Counted from the stretch's first letter, positions 1 through 8,000 are shown. The stretch is 10,700 nt of DNA from Candidatus Cloacimonas sp. 4484_275 (GCA_002085205.1 NATF01000008.1:1-10700), one strand, 5' to 3'. Translations and numbers: made by a program. Notes: generated by a model not told the origin, from the sequence alone.

Positions 1-90
1 GCCGTCTTCAATGAATAAATCTCTTTTTTCGATTTCTATCGAATTGTTTTTCGGGATTACCAAATATCCGTTTCTAATCTCAATATTCAT
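1..90 (-). CDS. N-terminal fragment of a probable amidohydrolase-family enzyme (partial, runs off window)
   Basis: Reading the minus strand from an ATG at 88-90 gives 30 uninterrupted codons to the window edge, starting MNIEIRNGYLVIPKNN and ending DLFIEDG. An AAGGA motif lies about eight bases upstream of the ATG, which supports this start. The pattern (short beta strand, 'NGYLV', then a polar turn, then 'DLFIEDG') resembles the N-terminal beta-sandwich strands of amidohydrolases such as dihydroorotase-like or chlorohydrolase-like enzymes, where a phrase like 'D-I-x-I-x-D-G-K-I' is usual. That assignment is an inference from 30 residues only. No metal-binding motif is inside the window, so substrate and pathway cannot be named. 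It is transcribed divergently from the pepP gene. Confidence 0.6.
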   Translation of the reverse strand, partial: MNIEIRNGYLVIPKNNSIEIEKRDLFIEDG

Positions 91-120
91 AATAAAATCC
101 TTTTTCCGTAATTTTGGGAA

Positions 121-148
121 AAAATAATAACCGAAGTTCTGAAGTCAA
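121..148 (-). promoter_or_regulatory. Possible sigma70-type promoter for the leftward gene
   Basis: On the minus strand, TTGACT (complement of 143-148) is followed after 16 bases by TATTTT (complement of 121-126). This would place a transcription start about 25 bases before the ATG at 90. The -35 box matches the consensus at five of six positions, but the -10 box is weak and the region is AT-rich, so a chance match is quite possible. Confidence 0.3.
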
Positions 149-292
149 CCGATAATTTTTTTGAATTTAAGTAAATAAGCGGTCTAACTTGTTTATGTTG
201 CGTTCAAATGCCGTTTACAAATTTGATTGAACAAACAATTATTTTCAGCTGTAAAATATTGTTTCTCTGTTTTTGTTGACACTTTCAAGGGT

Positions 293-322
293 TTGAATTT
301 CTTCAACGATTAAAAGTATAAA
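293..322 (+). promoter_or_regulatory. Possible sigma70-type promoter for the pepP cluster
   Basis: TTGAAT at 293-298 and TATAAA at 317-322 are separated by 18 bases, about 60 bases before the pepP start codon. A better -35 match, TTGACA at 276-281, has no good -10 box at normal spacing. The rest of the 91-380 gap is AT-rich and shows no long inverted repeat or convincing gene; a short reading frame beginning at the ATG at 323 mostly overlaps pepP and is not believed. Confidence 0.3.
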
Positions 323-380
323 ATGATTCGGTTCATTAAGCGGGAACGAAGAAAAATTAAGAAAAGGGAGAGAATTCGGA

Positions 381-1598
381 ATGATCGAGAAAACATTTTT
401 TCAAAGACGGCAAAAACTTGCGGATTTGTTGAACGCAAACGAAATGGTTGTTATTTTTGCGGCTTCCATGCCAAATTATCCCAGAAAGTTTCTTCAGGAC
501 AATAATTTTCTTTATTTTACGGGATTGGAAATTCCCGAAGCCGTTTTTGTGCTAAAAAAGGTTAAGAATAAAATTATCTCGGAACTTTTCATAGAAAGAG
601 GAATTCCCGAAAGAGAGGTTTGGGACGGCAAGAAAATGACGAAAGAAGAAGCCGCCGAACTCAGCGGAATCGAAAAAGTATTCTTTTTGGATGAGTTTTC
701 CGATAAGATTTCCGCCGGACTTTCCGAGACGGAAACTTGTTTCGTGAGCTTCAACTATTCCACAATAGACAAACCTTTGGATAAACAACAGGAATTCATG
801 AGAAAATCGAGAAATGTTTTTCCGCAGGTGAGGTTTGCAAACGCCGTCAAATTAATTCGCAATCTGCGAGTTATCAAAGACGAATGGGAAATCAATCAGA
901 TGAAAAAAGCCATCGAAGTGACGGGAATGGCGATTTTGGAAATTTATCAAAAAGCAAAACCTGGAATGAAGGAATATGAGTTGGAAGCAATTCTGCAATA
1001 TCATATTCTCAAGAACGGTTTGAAACATCAGGGATTTCTTCCCATAATCGCCGCCGGAAAAAACGCCACGACTTTGCATTATATCCGCAATGATTCCGAA
1101 ATCGGAAAAAACGACCTCGTTCTTCTTGATGTCGGCGCGGCTTGTAACAATTACAGCGCGGATATTTCCCGAACTTTTCCGGTTGCGGGAAAATTTACGG
1201 ATAGACAGAAAGCCGTTTATCGGGAGGTTTTGAATATTCAAAAAGAGATTATTGAAATGGTGAAGCCGCGAGTTGGGCTTGTCGAATTGAATAAGAAGAC
1301 AAATGAATTGATTGCGGAGGCGTTGATTCGTTTAAAACTGATTTCCGACAAAAAGGATTTCAGAAAATATTATATGCACAGTGTTTCGCATCATCTTGGA
1401 ATGGACACTCACGATGTCGGCGCCCGAGATTCCGTTTTGGAAGCCGGAAATGTGATAACGGTCGAACCCGGAATTTATATTCCGGAAGAGGGAATCGGAG
1501 TTCGAATTGAGGACGATATTTTGGTAACCGAAAACGGTTATGAAATTCTTTCCGCCGATATTCCCAAAGAAATCGAAGATTTGGAAAATTTGAAATAA
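381..1598 (+). CDS. pepP: Xaa-Pro aminopeptidase, metallopeptidase family M24B
   Basis: This enzyme removes an N-terminal residue that precedes proline, using a two-metal centre in the cytoplasm. The 405-residue protein has an N-terminal aminopeptidase-P domain (about residues 4-135) and a C-terminal pita-bread catalytic domain (about 165-395). All five expected metal ligands are visible: D250 in LLDVGA, D261 in ADISRTFP, H337 in HSVSHHLG, E362 in TVEPGIYI and E377 in GVRIEDDI. The catalytic-site histidines H233 (TLHY) and H344 (DTHDVG) are also present. It is slightly shorter than the roughly 440-residue E. coli PepP but looks intact. The ATG at 381 has a purine-rich GGGAG ten bases upstream; the product starts MIEKTFFQRR, as family members do. 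It is the first gene of a rightward cluster, 73 bases ahead of coaD. Prolidase is an alternative name, but the N-terminal domain and motifs favour PepP. Confidence 0.93.
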   Translation: MIEKTFFQRRQKLADLLNANEMVVIFAASMPNYPRKFLQDNNFLYFTGLEIPEAVFVLKKVKNKIISELFIERGIPEREVWDGKKMTKEEAAELSGIEKVFFLDEFSDKISAGLSETETCFVSFNYSTIDKPLDKQQEFMRKSRNVFPQVRFANAVKLIRNLRVIKDEWEINQMKKAIEVTGMAILEIYQKAKPGMKEYELEAILQYHILKNGLKHQGFLPIIAAGKNATTLHYIRNDSEIGKNDLVLLDVGAACNNYSADISRTFPVAGKFTDRQKAVYREVLNIQKEIIEMVKPRVGLVELNKKTNELIAEALIRLKLISDKKDFRKYYMHSVSHHLGMDTHDVGARDSVLEAGNVITVEPGIYIPEEGIGVRIEDDILVTENGYEILSADIPKEIEDLENLK

Positions 1599-1626
1599 TT
1601 TGTGAAAATGGCATTTTTCAAAGTAT

Positions 1627-1649
1627 CAATCTGAATTATTCGCAGATTG
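1627..1649 (+). other. Small perfect hairpin between pepP and coaD
   Basis: CAATCTG (1627-1633) and CAGATTG (1643-1649) form a perfect seven-base-pair stem around a nine-base loop. The 3' side is followed by A-rich sequence rather than a T-run, so this is not a standard intrinsic terminator. It may stabilise or space the message ahead of the coaD ribosome-binding site (AGAGGG at 1662-1667), or it may be chance. Confidence 0.35.
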
Positions 1650-1671
1650 AAAAATATTTATAGAGGGAAAA

Positions 1672-2118
1672 ATGGTTGAAAAAAATTATCGGGAAAAAAT
1701 AGCAATCTATCCCGGCACATTTGATCCAATCACAAACGGACACATCGATATTCTCAAAAAGGCGGCAAAAGTTTTTGACAGAGTAATTTTAGCCGTTGCC
1801 GAAACAACCGGAAAAAACACGATATTTTCGCTGGAGAAAAGAACCGAATTGTGTAAAAAAGCGGTGGATTCCATTGCTAATATTGAAGTAAGGGAATTTC
1901 ACGGATTGGTAGTTGATTTTGCCAAAGAAGTAGGGGCAACCGTTATGATTCGCGGTTTGCGGGCAATTTCCGATTTTGAATACGAACTTTCTTTGGCTTT
2001 AATGAATAAAAATTTATATAATGAAATCGATACGATTTTTTTCCTGCCGGATTATAAACATTTATATTTGAGTTCCACGATGATTCGTCAAGTGGTTGCC
2101 TTGGGAGGAGATGTGTGA
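1672..2118 (+). CDS. coaD: Phosphopantetheine adenylyltransferase (CoA biosynthesis)
   Basis: CoaD transfers AMP from ATP to 4'-phosphopantetheine to make dephospho-CoA, the penultimate step of coenzyme A synthesis, in the cytosol. The protein belongs to the nucleotidyltransferase superfamily: the nucleotide-binding motif YPGTFDPITNGH (residues 13-24, ending in the TNGH signature) is intact. So are the RGLRAISDFEYE segment (94-105), which belongs to the substrate site, and LSSTMIRQ (133-140), the ISST-like ATP-binding element. The start is ATG at 1672 with AGAGGG four bases upstream; the first nine residues form a short extension compared with the usual start near 'KIAIYPG'. The protein is 148 residues against a usual ~160: the TGA falls directly after GGDV, so the customary C-terminal segment with a proline-rich 'F-(V/L)-P' motif and last helix is absent. 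The core is complete, so activity is plausible. Confidence 0.93.
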   Translation: MVEKNYREKIAIYPGTFDPITNGHIDILKKAAKVFDRVILAVAETTGKNTIFSLEKRTELCKKAVDSIANIEVREFHGLVVDFAKEVGATVMIRGLRAISDFEYELSLALMNKNLYNEIDTIFFLPDYKHLYLSSTMIRQVVALGGDV

Positions 2119-2158
2119 CTGATAAAAGAGGAAAATAGTTTTTGTTTTTTTCTGATGT

Positions 2159-2213
2159 GATGAGAGCGTGAAAGTTGGCGGTGGATTTTCCGAAACACAT
2201 CTTGCTCTGCATC
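2159..2213 (+). other. Imperfect inverted repeat in the coaD-secD gap
   Basis: The 119-base gap 2119-2237 contains GATGAGAGC (2159-2167), which can pair with GCTCTGCATC (2204-2213) through nine base pairs and one bulged G, closing a 36-base loop. It could be a leader structure ahead of secD, but no known riboswitch or protein-binding leader is recognised and the match could be chance. A T-rich run at 2139-2151 has no good stem before it. Confidence 0.25.
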
Positions 2214-2237
2214 AAAAATAATAAGGAGAATGGATAG

Positions 2238-3848
2238 ATGAGAAACAAGAAAATTCGCAGTTTGATAATTGCAGTAGTTTTGCTGGTAACATTATATTTT
2301 ATAGCTCCTCTTCTCGTTCCCAATCTTCCTTCTTTCTGGACGGGGAAGCGCCTGAAGCTCGGTCTGGATTTGCAGGGAGGAATGCAGGTTCTTCTGGAAG
2401 TGGATTATTCCAAATTGAACTTATCCGAAAAAGATAAGGAAGTGGTTGTGAAAACCGCTTTGGAAATTATTCGTAACAGAATCGACCAATTTGGAGTTGC
2501 CGAGCCGATTATTCAAAGAGCCGGAAAAAACAGAATAATAATTCAACTTCCCGGTTTGAAAAATTTCGGCAGAGCAAAAGAATTAATCGGAAAAACCGCT
2601 CAGCTGGAATTTAAACTTTTTGCCGATAAAGACTTAGTCAAAGAAACTTATGATAAATTAGATAAATTTCTGCAGGAAAATTATGATAAATATGCTTTCT
2701 TGGAAAAGGTAAAAGAAAGCGATAATGTGGAAAACATTGATGTTTTGGAAAGCGAAGAAACAAAAACCGATTCTCTTTCCGAAGAAGAAGACCATGCTCA
2801 TATCTTCACTTCTTTGCTTTCCGCCGATGACATTCCCGGAAACATAGCTTACAAAGATATTCCTATTTTGAAAAAACTGTTGAAGGACAAGGATTTCAAA
2901 AAACAAATTCCGGCGGGTGTTCAGATAGCTTTGGGAAAAGAGAATAAAAAAGATCCTTATGCAGTTAGACCGGTTTATTTTCTGAGAGAAAGAGCCGAAC
3001 TTACCGGTAAATATTTGGAAAATGCTTCCGTGAAAATCGGTCAGGGATACGATCCGAAAACAGCCGGTAAACCTTATGTGTCTCTTAAATTCAACAAAAC
3101 CGGCGCCAAAATGTTTGAGAATGTGACGGCGCAAAATCTGAAAAAACCTTTGGCAATCGTTTTGGACGGAATCGTTCACAGCGCTCCTGTAATTCAGGAT
3201 AGAATTCGTGGCGGCGAAGCTTCCATCACCGGTAATTTTACCTTAGACGAATGTCAGGATTTGGTTATCATCTTGAAAGCCGGTAAATTGCCGGCTCCGG
3301 TTAATGTTATCGAAGAAAGAACCGTCGGTCCGACCCTTGGTTCCGACAGTATCAAAGCCGGAATTATGGCGGCAATAATCGGAATGATTGTCGTTGCTCT
3401 GTTTATGATTATTTATTACGGACTTTCCGGTTTGTTTGCCGATATCGCTCTTTTGATTAACATCGGTTTTATTCTTGCCATTATGACAATGTTGGAAGGA
3501 ACTTTGACGATGCCCGGTATTGCCGGTATGATTTTAACAATCGGTATGGCGGTGGACGCGAATGTGCTGATTTTTGAAAGAATCAGAGAAGAACTTGCCG
3601 CCGGCAAAACGGTTCGTTCTGCGGTTGATGCCGGATTTAGCCGAGCGGCTGTTACGATTCTCGACGCTAATATCACCACACTGATAACCGCTCTTGTTCT
3701 GTATCAATTCGGAACCGGTCCGATTAAGGGTTTTGCCGTTACACTTTCCATCGGTATTATCGGTTCGATGTTCTCGGCTATAATTTTGGTTAAAGCGTTG
3801 TTTGATGGACTGGTTACCAATGTTCAAAGAGAAAAGCTGAGTATTTAG
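2238..3848 (+). CDS. secD: Protein translocase subunit SecD
   Basis: SecD is an inner-membrane RND-superfamily protein that works with SecF and SecYEG, using the proton gradient to complete export of proteins into the periplasm. The 536-residue product starts with a membrane segment (about 8-27), followed by the conserved LGLDLQGG motif (41-48) and a large periplasmic domain to about 355. It ends with RTVGPTLGSDSI (361-372) and five further membrane segments (about 373-525). D440 in MAVDANVLIFERIREE is the expected proton-relay aspartate (equivalent to D340 of Thermus SecDF), and GFSRAAVTILDANITT (466-481) is typical. Residues about 160-190 form a highly acidic, probably disordered insert in the periplasmic part. 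The start has AAGGAG nine bases upstream. secF follows after nine bases, so the two are co-transcribed. No yajC precedes it; coaD occupies that place. Confidence 0.97.
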   Translation: MRNKKIRSLIIAVVLLVTLYFIAPLLVPNLPSFWTGKRLKLGLDLQGGMQVLLEVDYSKLNLSEKDKEVVVKTALEIIRNRIDQFGVAEPIIQRAGKNRIIIQLPGLKNFGRAKELIGKTAQLEFKLFADKDLVKETYDKLDKFLQENYDKYAFLEKVKESDNVENIDVLESEETKTDSLSEEEDHAHIFTSLLSADDIPGNIAYKDIPILKKLLKDKDFKKQIPAGVQIALGKENKKDPYAVRPVYFLRERAELTGKYLENASVKIGQGYDPKTAGKPYVSLKFNKTGAKMFENVTAQNLKKPLAIVLDGIVHSAPVIQDRIRGGEASITGNFTLDECQDLVIILKAGKLPAPVNVIEERTVGPTLGSDSIKAGIMAAIIGMIVVALFMIIYYGLSGLFADIALLINIGFILAIMTMLEGTLTMPGIAGMILTIGMAVDANVLIFERIREELAAGKTVRSAVDAGFSRAAVTILDANITTLITALVLYQFGTGPIKGFAVTLSIGIIGSMFSAIILVKALFDGLVTNVQREKLSI

Positions 3849-3857
3849 GGAGGAAAC

Positions 3858-4808
3858 ATGAGATTTTTCAAAAACACAAACATAGATTTTATCGGGAAAA
3901 GAAAAATAGCTTTTCTTATTTCTGCTGTTTTGATAATTGTCGGAGTGGTCTCGCTGGTTATCAATCATGGACCCAAATACGGAATTGATTTTACCGGCGG
4001 AGTTTCCATAGAACTTAATTTGACACCTGTTACGGAAAACGCTAAACCTGTAAATATTCAGCAAATTCGCGATATATTGGAAAAAGAAAATATCAAAGAT
4101 GTGGAAATTCAGGAAATTAAAGATACGGAAGGCAGAAGTTTGGTTTTGATAAAAACAAAAGCCGTAGAATTGGACGGAGTCAAACTCAGCGATAAAATTT
4201 TAAATATTATAAAAAAGAATTTTCCCGATAACATAAATCCGGAAACATTTATCAGAATGCAACAGGAAGTTGGTCCCAGAATCGGAGAAGAACTGAAAGG
4301 AAAAGCTCTTTTGGCAATTTTCTGGGCGTTAGTCGGAATTATTCTTTACATTTGGTGGAGATTTGAATTTACATTCGGAATTGCGGCTGTCGTTGCTCTT
4401 TTTCATGATGTTCTGATTACCGTGGGAATTTTTTCCATTACCGGCAAAGAAATGTCGCTTCCCGTCGTAGCGGCGCTTCTGACGATTGTCGGATATTCTT
4501 TGAATGATACGATTGTGGTATTCGACCGTATTCGCGAGGATTTGAAAGTTTATCGCAGAGAAAGTTATGTGAATGTTTTCAATCACAGCATAAATGAAAC
4601 TTTGAGCAGAACCATAATCACTTCGTTGACCACTTTTGTTGTCGTTTTAAGTTTATATCTATTCGGCGGCACGGTGATTCACGACTTCGCTTTTGCTTTA
4701 CTTATCGGCGTGATTGTGGGAACTTATTCTTCTATTTTTGTTGCCAGCCCGATCATGGTTGAACATTTTAACAGAAGACAAAAATTGGTCGGAAGCAAAA
4801 GAAAATAA
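3858..4808 (+). CDS. secF: Protein translocase subunit SecF
   Basis: SecF is the partner of SecD in the proton-driven SecDF complex that assists Sec-dependent export at the inner membrane. The 316-residue product has a first membrane segment (about 17-36) and the signature YGIDFTGGVSIEL (41-53). A small periplasmic domain extends to about 145, followed by VGPRIGEELKGKA (138-150) and five membrane segments (about 150-300). The proton-path residues match the Thermus SecDF scheme: D217 in YSLNDTIVVFDRIRED corresponds to D637, and R251 in NETLSRTIITS lies the same 34 residues further on as R671 does. A strong GGGAGG at 3848-3853 overlaps the last base of the secD stop codon, four bases before the ATG, so translation is probably coupled. 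The C-terminus is basic, as usual. Its length is normal. Confidence 0.97.
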   Translation: MRFFKNTNIDFIGKRKIAFLISAVLIIVGVVSLVINHGPKYGIDFTGGVSIELNLTPVTENAKPVNIQQIRDILEKENIKDVEIQEIKDTEGRSLVLIKTKAVELDGVKLSDKILNIIKKNFPDNINPETFIRMQQEVGPRIGEELKGKALLAIFWALVGIILYIWWRFEFTFGIAAVVALFHDVLITVGIFSITGKEMSLPVVAALLTIVGYSLNDTIVVFDRIREDLKVYRRESYVNVFNHSINETLSRTIITSLTTFVVVLSLYLFGGTVIHDFAFALLIGVIVGTYSSIFVASPIMVEHFNRRQKLVGSKRK

Positions 4809-4827
4809 GATTATTGCTAGTAAATTT

Positions 4828-4861
4828 TAAGAGGCTGTTCCGATTTTGGAACAGCCTCTTA
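4828..4861 (+). terminator. Rho-independent-type terminator hairpin after secF
   Basis: TAAGAGGCTGTTCC (4828-4841) and GGAACAGCCTCTTA (4848-4861) form a perfect 14-base-pair stem with the six-base loop GATTTT. It starts 20 bases after the secF stop codon. The run of T after the stem is short (ATTTATG), so on the plus strand it is a strong hairpin with a weak tail. On the minus strand the stem is followed by AAAATTT, also weak. It probably ends the pepP-secF transcript and may also block read-through from the converging pump operon. Confidence 0.8.
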
Positions 4862-4864
4862 TTT

Positions 4865-5010
4865 ATGATGAATTCGCAAAAAGTCATTTCAGACTAGAAA
4901 ATGTCATCTTGAACGAAGCCGAAAGATACTACAACAAAGCAGTTATGGAATTCTTTCCCGATACATCGGGACTCAGAATGACAACTTTTGTCTTTTTACG
5001 AATTCATCAT
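4865..5010. repeat. Palindromic miniature repeat with 19-bp terminal inverted repeats
   Basis: The left end ATGATGAATTCGCAAAAAG (4865-4883) matches the reverse complement of the right end (4992-5010) at 18 of 19 positions. Nested inside are GTCAT half-sites in opposite orientation: GTCATCTTGAACGAAG from 4903, and CAGAATGAC at 4974-4982. A small hairpin CCCGA-TACA-TCGGG lies at 4957-4970. The interior follows the pattern of the widespread 'GTCATTCTGAGCGAAG...' dispersed intergenic repeats, whose chance translations read like 'VILNEA' or 'SGLRMT'. It has no credible coding content, so it is either a non-autonomous mobile element or a repetitive extragenic palindrome. The flanks are TTT on both sides, which is too AT-rich to prove a target duplication. 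It lies between convergent operons, a favoured place for such repeats. Confidence 0.65.
4980..4997 (+). terminator. Weak hairpin with T-run inside the repeat
   Basis: GACAA (4980-4984) and TTGTC (4988-4992) surround the loop CTT and are followed directly by TTTTT (4993-4997), the form of a weak intrinsic terminator on the plus strand. The stem has only two G-C pairs, and the T-run is also part of the right terminal repeat of the palindromic element. Any termination role is speculative. Confidence 0.25.
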
Positions 5011-5051
5011 TTTTTATACATCAAATTTGGAATCGGTTTTTTTCTCAATTA

Positions 5052-8000
5052 TCAATCATCGTTTTTCACGCATTCGTCGAAACTTTGATGCGTTTTGAAC
5101 CGAGTGAGTTTAAGTTTTCCGAAGAGTGAATCCACCAAAGAATAGACAACCGGAATCACGAAAAGAGTGAGAACGGTGGCAAAGGCAAGTCCGAAAACAA
5201 TGCTTACCGCCATCGGTTTCCAATCGCGAACGGATTTGGAAGTGGTAAAAATCATCGGCAACACGCCGAAAATGGTGGTCACGGTCGTCAGAATTATCGG
5301 TCGCAAACGAATTGCACCGGCATTTATCAGCGAATTCCAACGGTCGATTCCTCTGTCGCGTTCTCTGTTCACAAAATCCACAAGCACGAGAGAATCGTTC
5401 ACGACGACGCCGGCAAGCGCAACGAACGCAATCATTGTATTCATAGAAAAAGGAATGTTTGTTACCAGAAGTCCGAAAACAACGCCGATAAAGGCGAACG
5501 GAATTGTAAACATCACAATTAGCGGTTGCACATACGATTTGAAAATGGTTGCCAAAATGGCATAAATGAGAAGCACGGCGATTCCGAATGCCAGCAAAAG
5601 AGAGTTATAAGATTTCTTTTGTTCTTCGACAACGCCGCCGAATTCCATCATATAATCGGGAAATCTTTGATTAAAATTGGAAAGAGTTCCTTTTTGTCCC
5701 GTGAATCGATTTCCCAATAGTATTCTTGTAACTTCGTCGGAAGTTCTTTTTTTCTTTCTGCCGTGTTCAAAATAAAAGGAAGTGTCGCCGGTAATCGTAA
5801 TAATCCTTTTGCCGTCGCGATGTTCGATTTTTGTCAATCCGCTGGAAATGTGAAAATCGGCAACATCTTTCAGGCAAATCAATTCTCCGCGTCGATTTCT
5901 GATTTTTAAATTTTTTAGATTTTCCAAATTGTTTATTTGGCTTTCTTTCAAACGCAGAACTATGTCATATTCGTCAACTCCGCCGTTTCTAAATTTGGAA
6001 ATTGTGGTTCCGTTGGAAGCGGTACGCACCACTTCGGCAATTTGAGCAACCGTTAAACCGGACATTGCCAGATTTTCATATTTGGGAATTATTTCAACTT
6101 CCTTTTTTCCGGCTTGAAAACTATCTTCAATATCTTTCACGCCCGGAATTTTTCGCAATTCGTTTTTTACCACCTCGCCGATATAAGCAAGTTTGTCTAA
6201 ATTATCGCCTTTGATTCTGATTTCCACATCTTTACCGGTGGGAGGACCTTGAGGAAGATCGAATTTGAAAGTGTAAATTCCGGGAAGTTGCTCAATGAAA
6301 GAACGAATGGAGTTTTTTATCTGCTCGTGAGAGTATTTCATTTTGTCGATTTCCTTTAAATCAATGGAAATTTGAGCATTGGAAGTCATTAGTTGCGACT
6401 CGTGATTTTCCATCATATAACCGACCGAAGAGATAATCGCTTCCACATCTTCTTTTTCTTTCATATTCATTATGTAATTTTCAATTTTGGAAACGATCTC
6501 ATTGGTTCTATCCAGATTGGTTCCCGCCGGAGTTTTTAGTTTCAGAACAATTGTCTTCGGAGTTTGTTTCGGAAAAAATTCAAATTTTACGAAACGAAAG
6601 GCAAGGGCGGAAAGTGCCAAAAACATTGCGGCAAAGATGAAAAAAATGGTTAGGAAACGGTGGCGTAACGCTTTTTTTATCATTCGCTTGTAATGTTTAA
6701 CGATGAAAAGTTGGAACTTGCTTTGGCGATGAATTTTTTTGGGCGGTTTGGAAAGATCGGCGATGTGTGAAGGCAAGATAATCAAACTTTCGAACAAAGA
6801 AGCAAACAGAGCCAAAGAAACAACGATAGGAAAAATACGCATAAATTTTCCCATCATTCCTTTCATAATGACCATCGGCAAGAAAGCCGCCGCAGTTGTT
6901 GTTACCGCTGCAATCACCGGCCACATTATTCCTTCCGTTCCTTTGATTGCCGCTTCGCGAGGAGAATATCCTTCTTCCAAATATCTGTGGGAATTTTCCA
7001 AAACGATAATCGCGTCGTCAACAATCATTCCCAAAACCAAAACCAGCGCGAAAAGAGAAAGATTGTTTACGGTTATGTTGAAAAAAGACATAAGAATAAA
7101 AGTGAGCAAAAAACTGAAAGGAATTCCCCAAGTCGCAAAAAGCGCGTTTCTCCAACCGATAAAAACAAAAAGAATTACAAATACCAAAACAATTCCGAAA
7201 AGAGCATTGTTTCCCAGAATTCGGATGCTGTTTTTTACTTCCACGGAATCATCGTTTCGCACGGTCGCTTCCAGACCGGGAATGTTCTTTTTGAAATTTT
7301 CCACATAATCGCGCACATCTTTCATCACGCTGATGATATTGCCTTTGGCTTTTTTGAAAACTTCGATGCGAACGCTCGGATTGCCGTCCAATTTCACCAA
7401 AGTATTTCTCTCTTCGAGCGTATCTTTAACGGCGGCGACATCTTTCAGATAAATCGCTCTGCCGTTCTGATCCATTCGAATAATCAGATTTTCGATTTCA
7501 TCGGGGTGATGAAATTCTCCCACCGTTCGGATAATAAATTCCGCTTTTCCGAAATTCACTTTTCCGCCGGGAACATTCATATTACGAAATCTGACGGCAT
7601 TTTTCAAATCATCCAAAGTCAAACCAAAAGCGTTCAATTTATGTTCGTCGGCTTCAATGTGAATCTCTCGGTCGCGACTGCCGATAATATTGACTTTGGA
7701 AACATACGGAATGTTCAAAAGACCGTCGCGCATATTTTCGGCTATTTCCCGAATGGCATTTTGGGAAAAATTTCCGCCCAAGGCAATGTTGCACATTTCA
7801 TTGATTTCGCGCATATTCAAACGAATCAGAATGGGATCTTCCGCATCGGCAGGTAAATCACGAACTTTGTCCAATTCCGTAATCAAATCGTTTTGGGCTT
7901 TATCAATATCGGCGTCGGGTTCAAAAGTGACGAACAAAGAGGCTCTTCCTTCCTGAGAAGTGGAATTGATAAAATCGATGTTTTCCACATCGGAAATCTC

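Noticed and set aside
323..505. 60-codon plus-strand frame starting at the ATG before pepP
   Set aside because: Most of it overlaps pepP in another frame, its product is Arg/Lys-rich with no family likeness, and no ribosome-binding site precedes it.
2110..2150. Frameshift at the end of coaD
   Set aside because: Neither alternative frame gives the expected C-terminal motif; they stop after one and about six codons.
2658..3179. 173-codon minus-strand frame opposite secD
   Set aside because: It lies wholly within secD, and the product is phenylalanine-rich and unlike any family I recognise.
4846..5088. 80-codon plus-strand frame after secF
   Set aside because: It starts inside the terminator stem and runs through the palindromic repeat; phrases such as VILNEAE and SGLRMT are typical chance translations of dispersed repeats.
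6987..7856. 289-codon plus-strand frame opposite the RND gene
   Set aside because: It is antisense to a clear RND coding region, is rich in F, H, N and I with no domain pattern, and reflects codon bias on the other strand.
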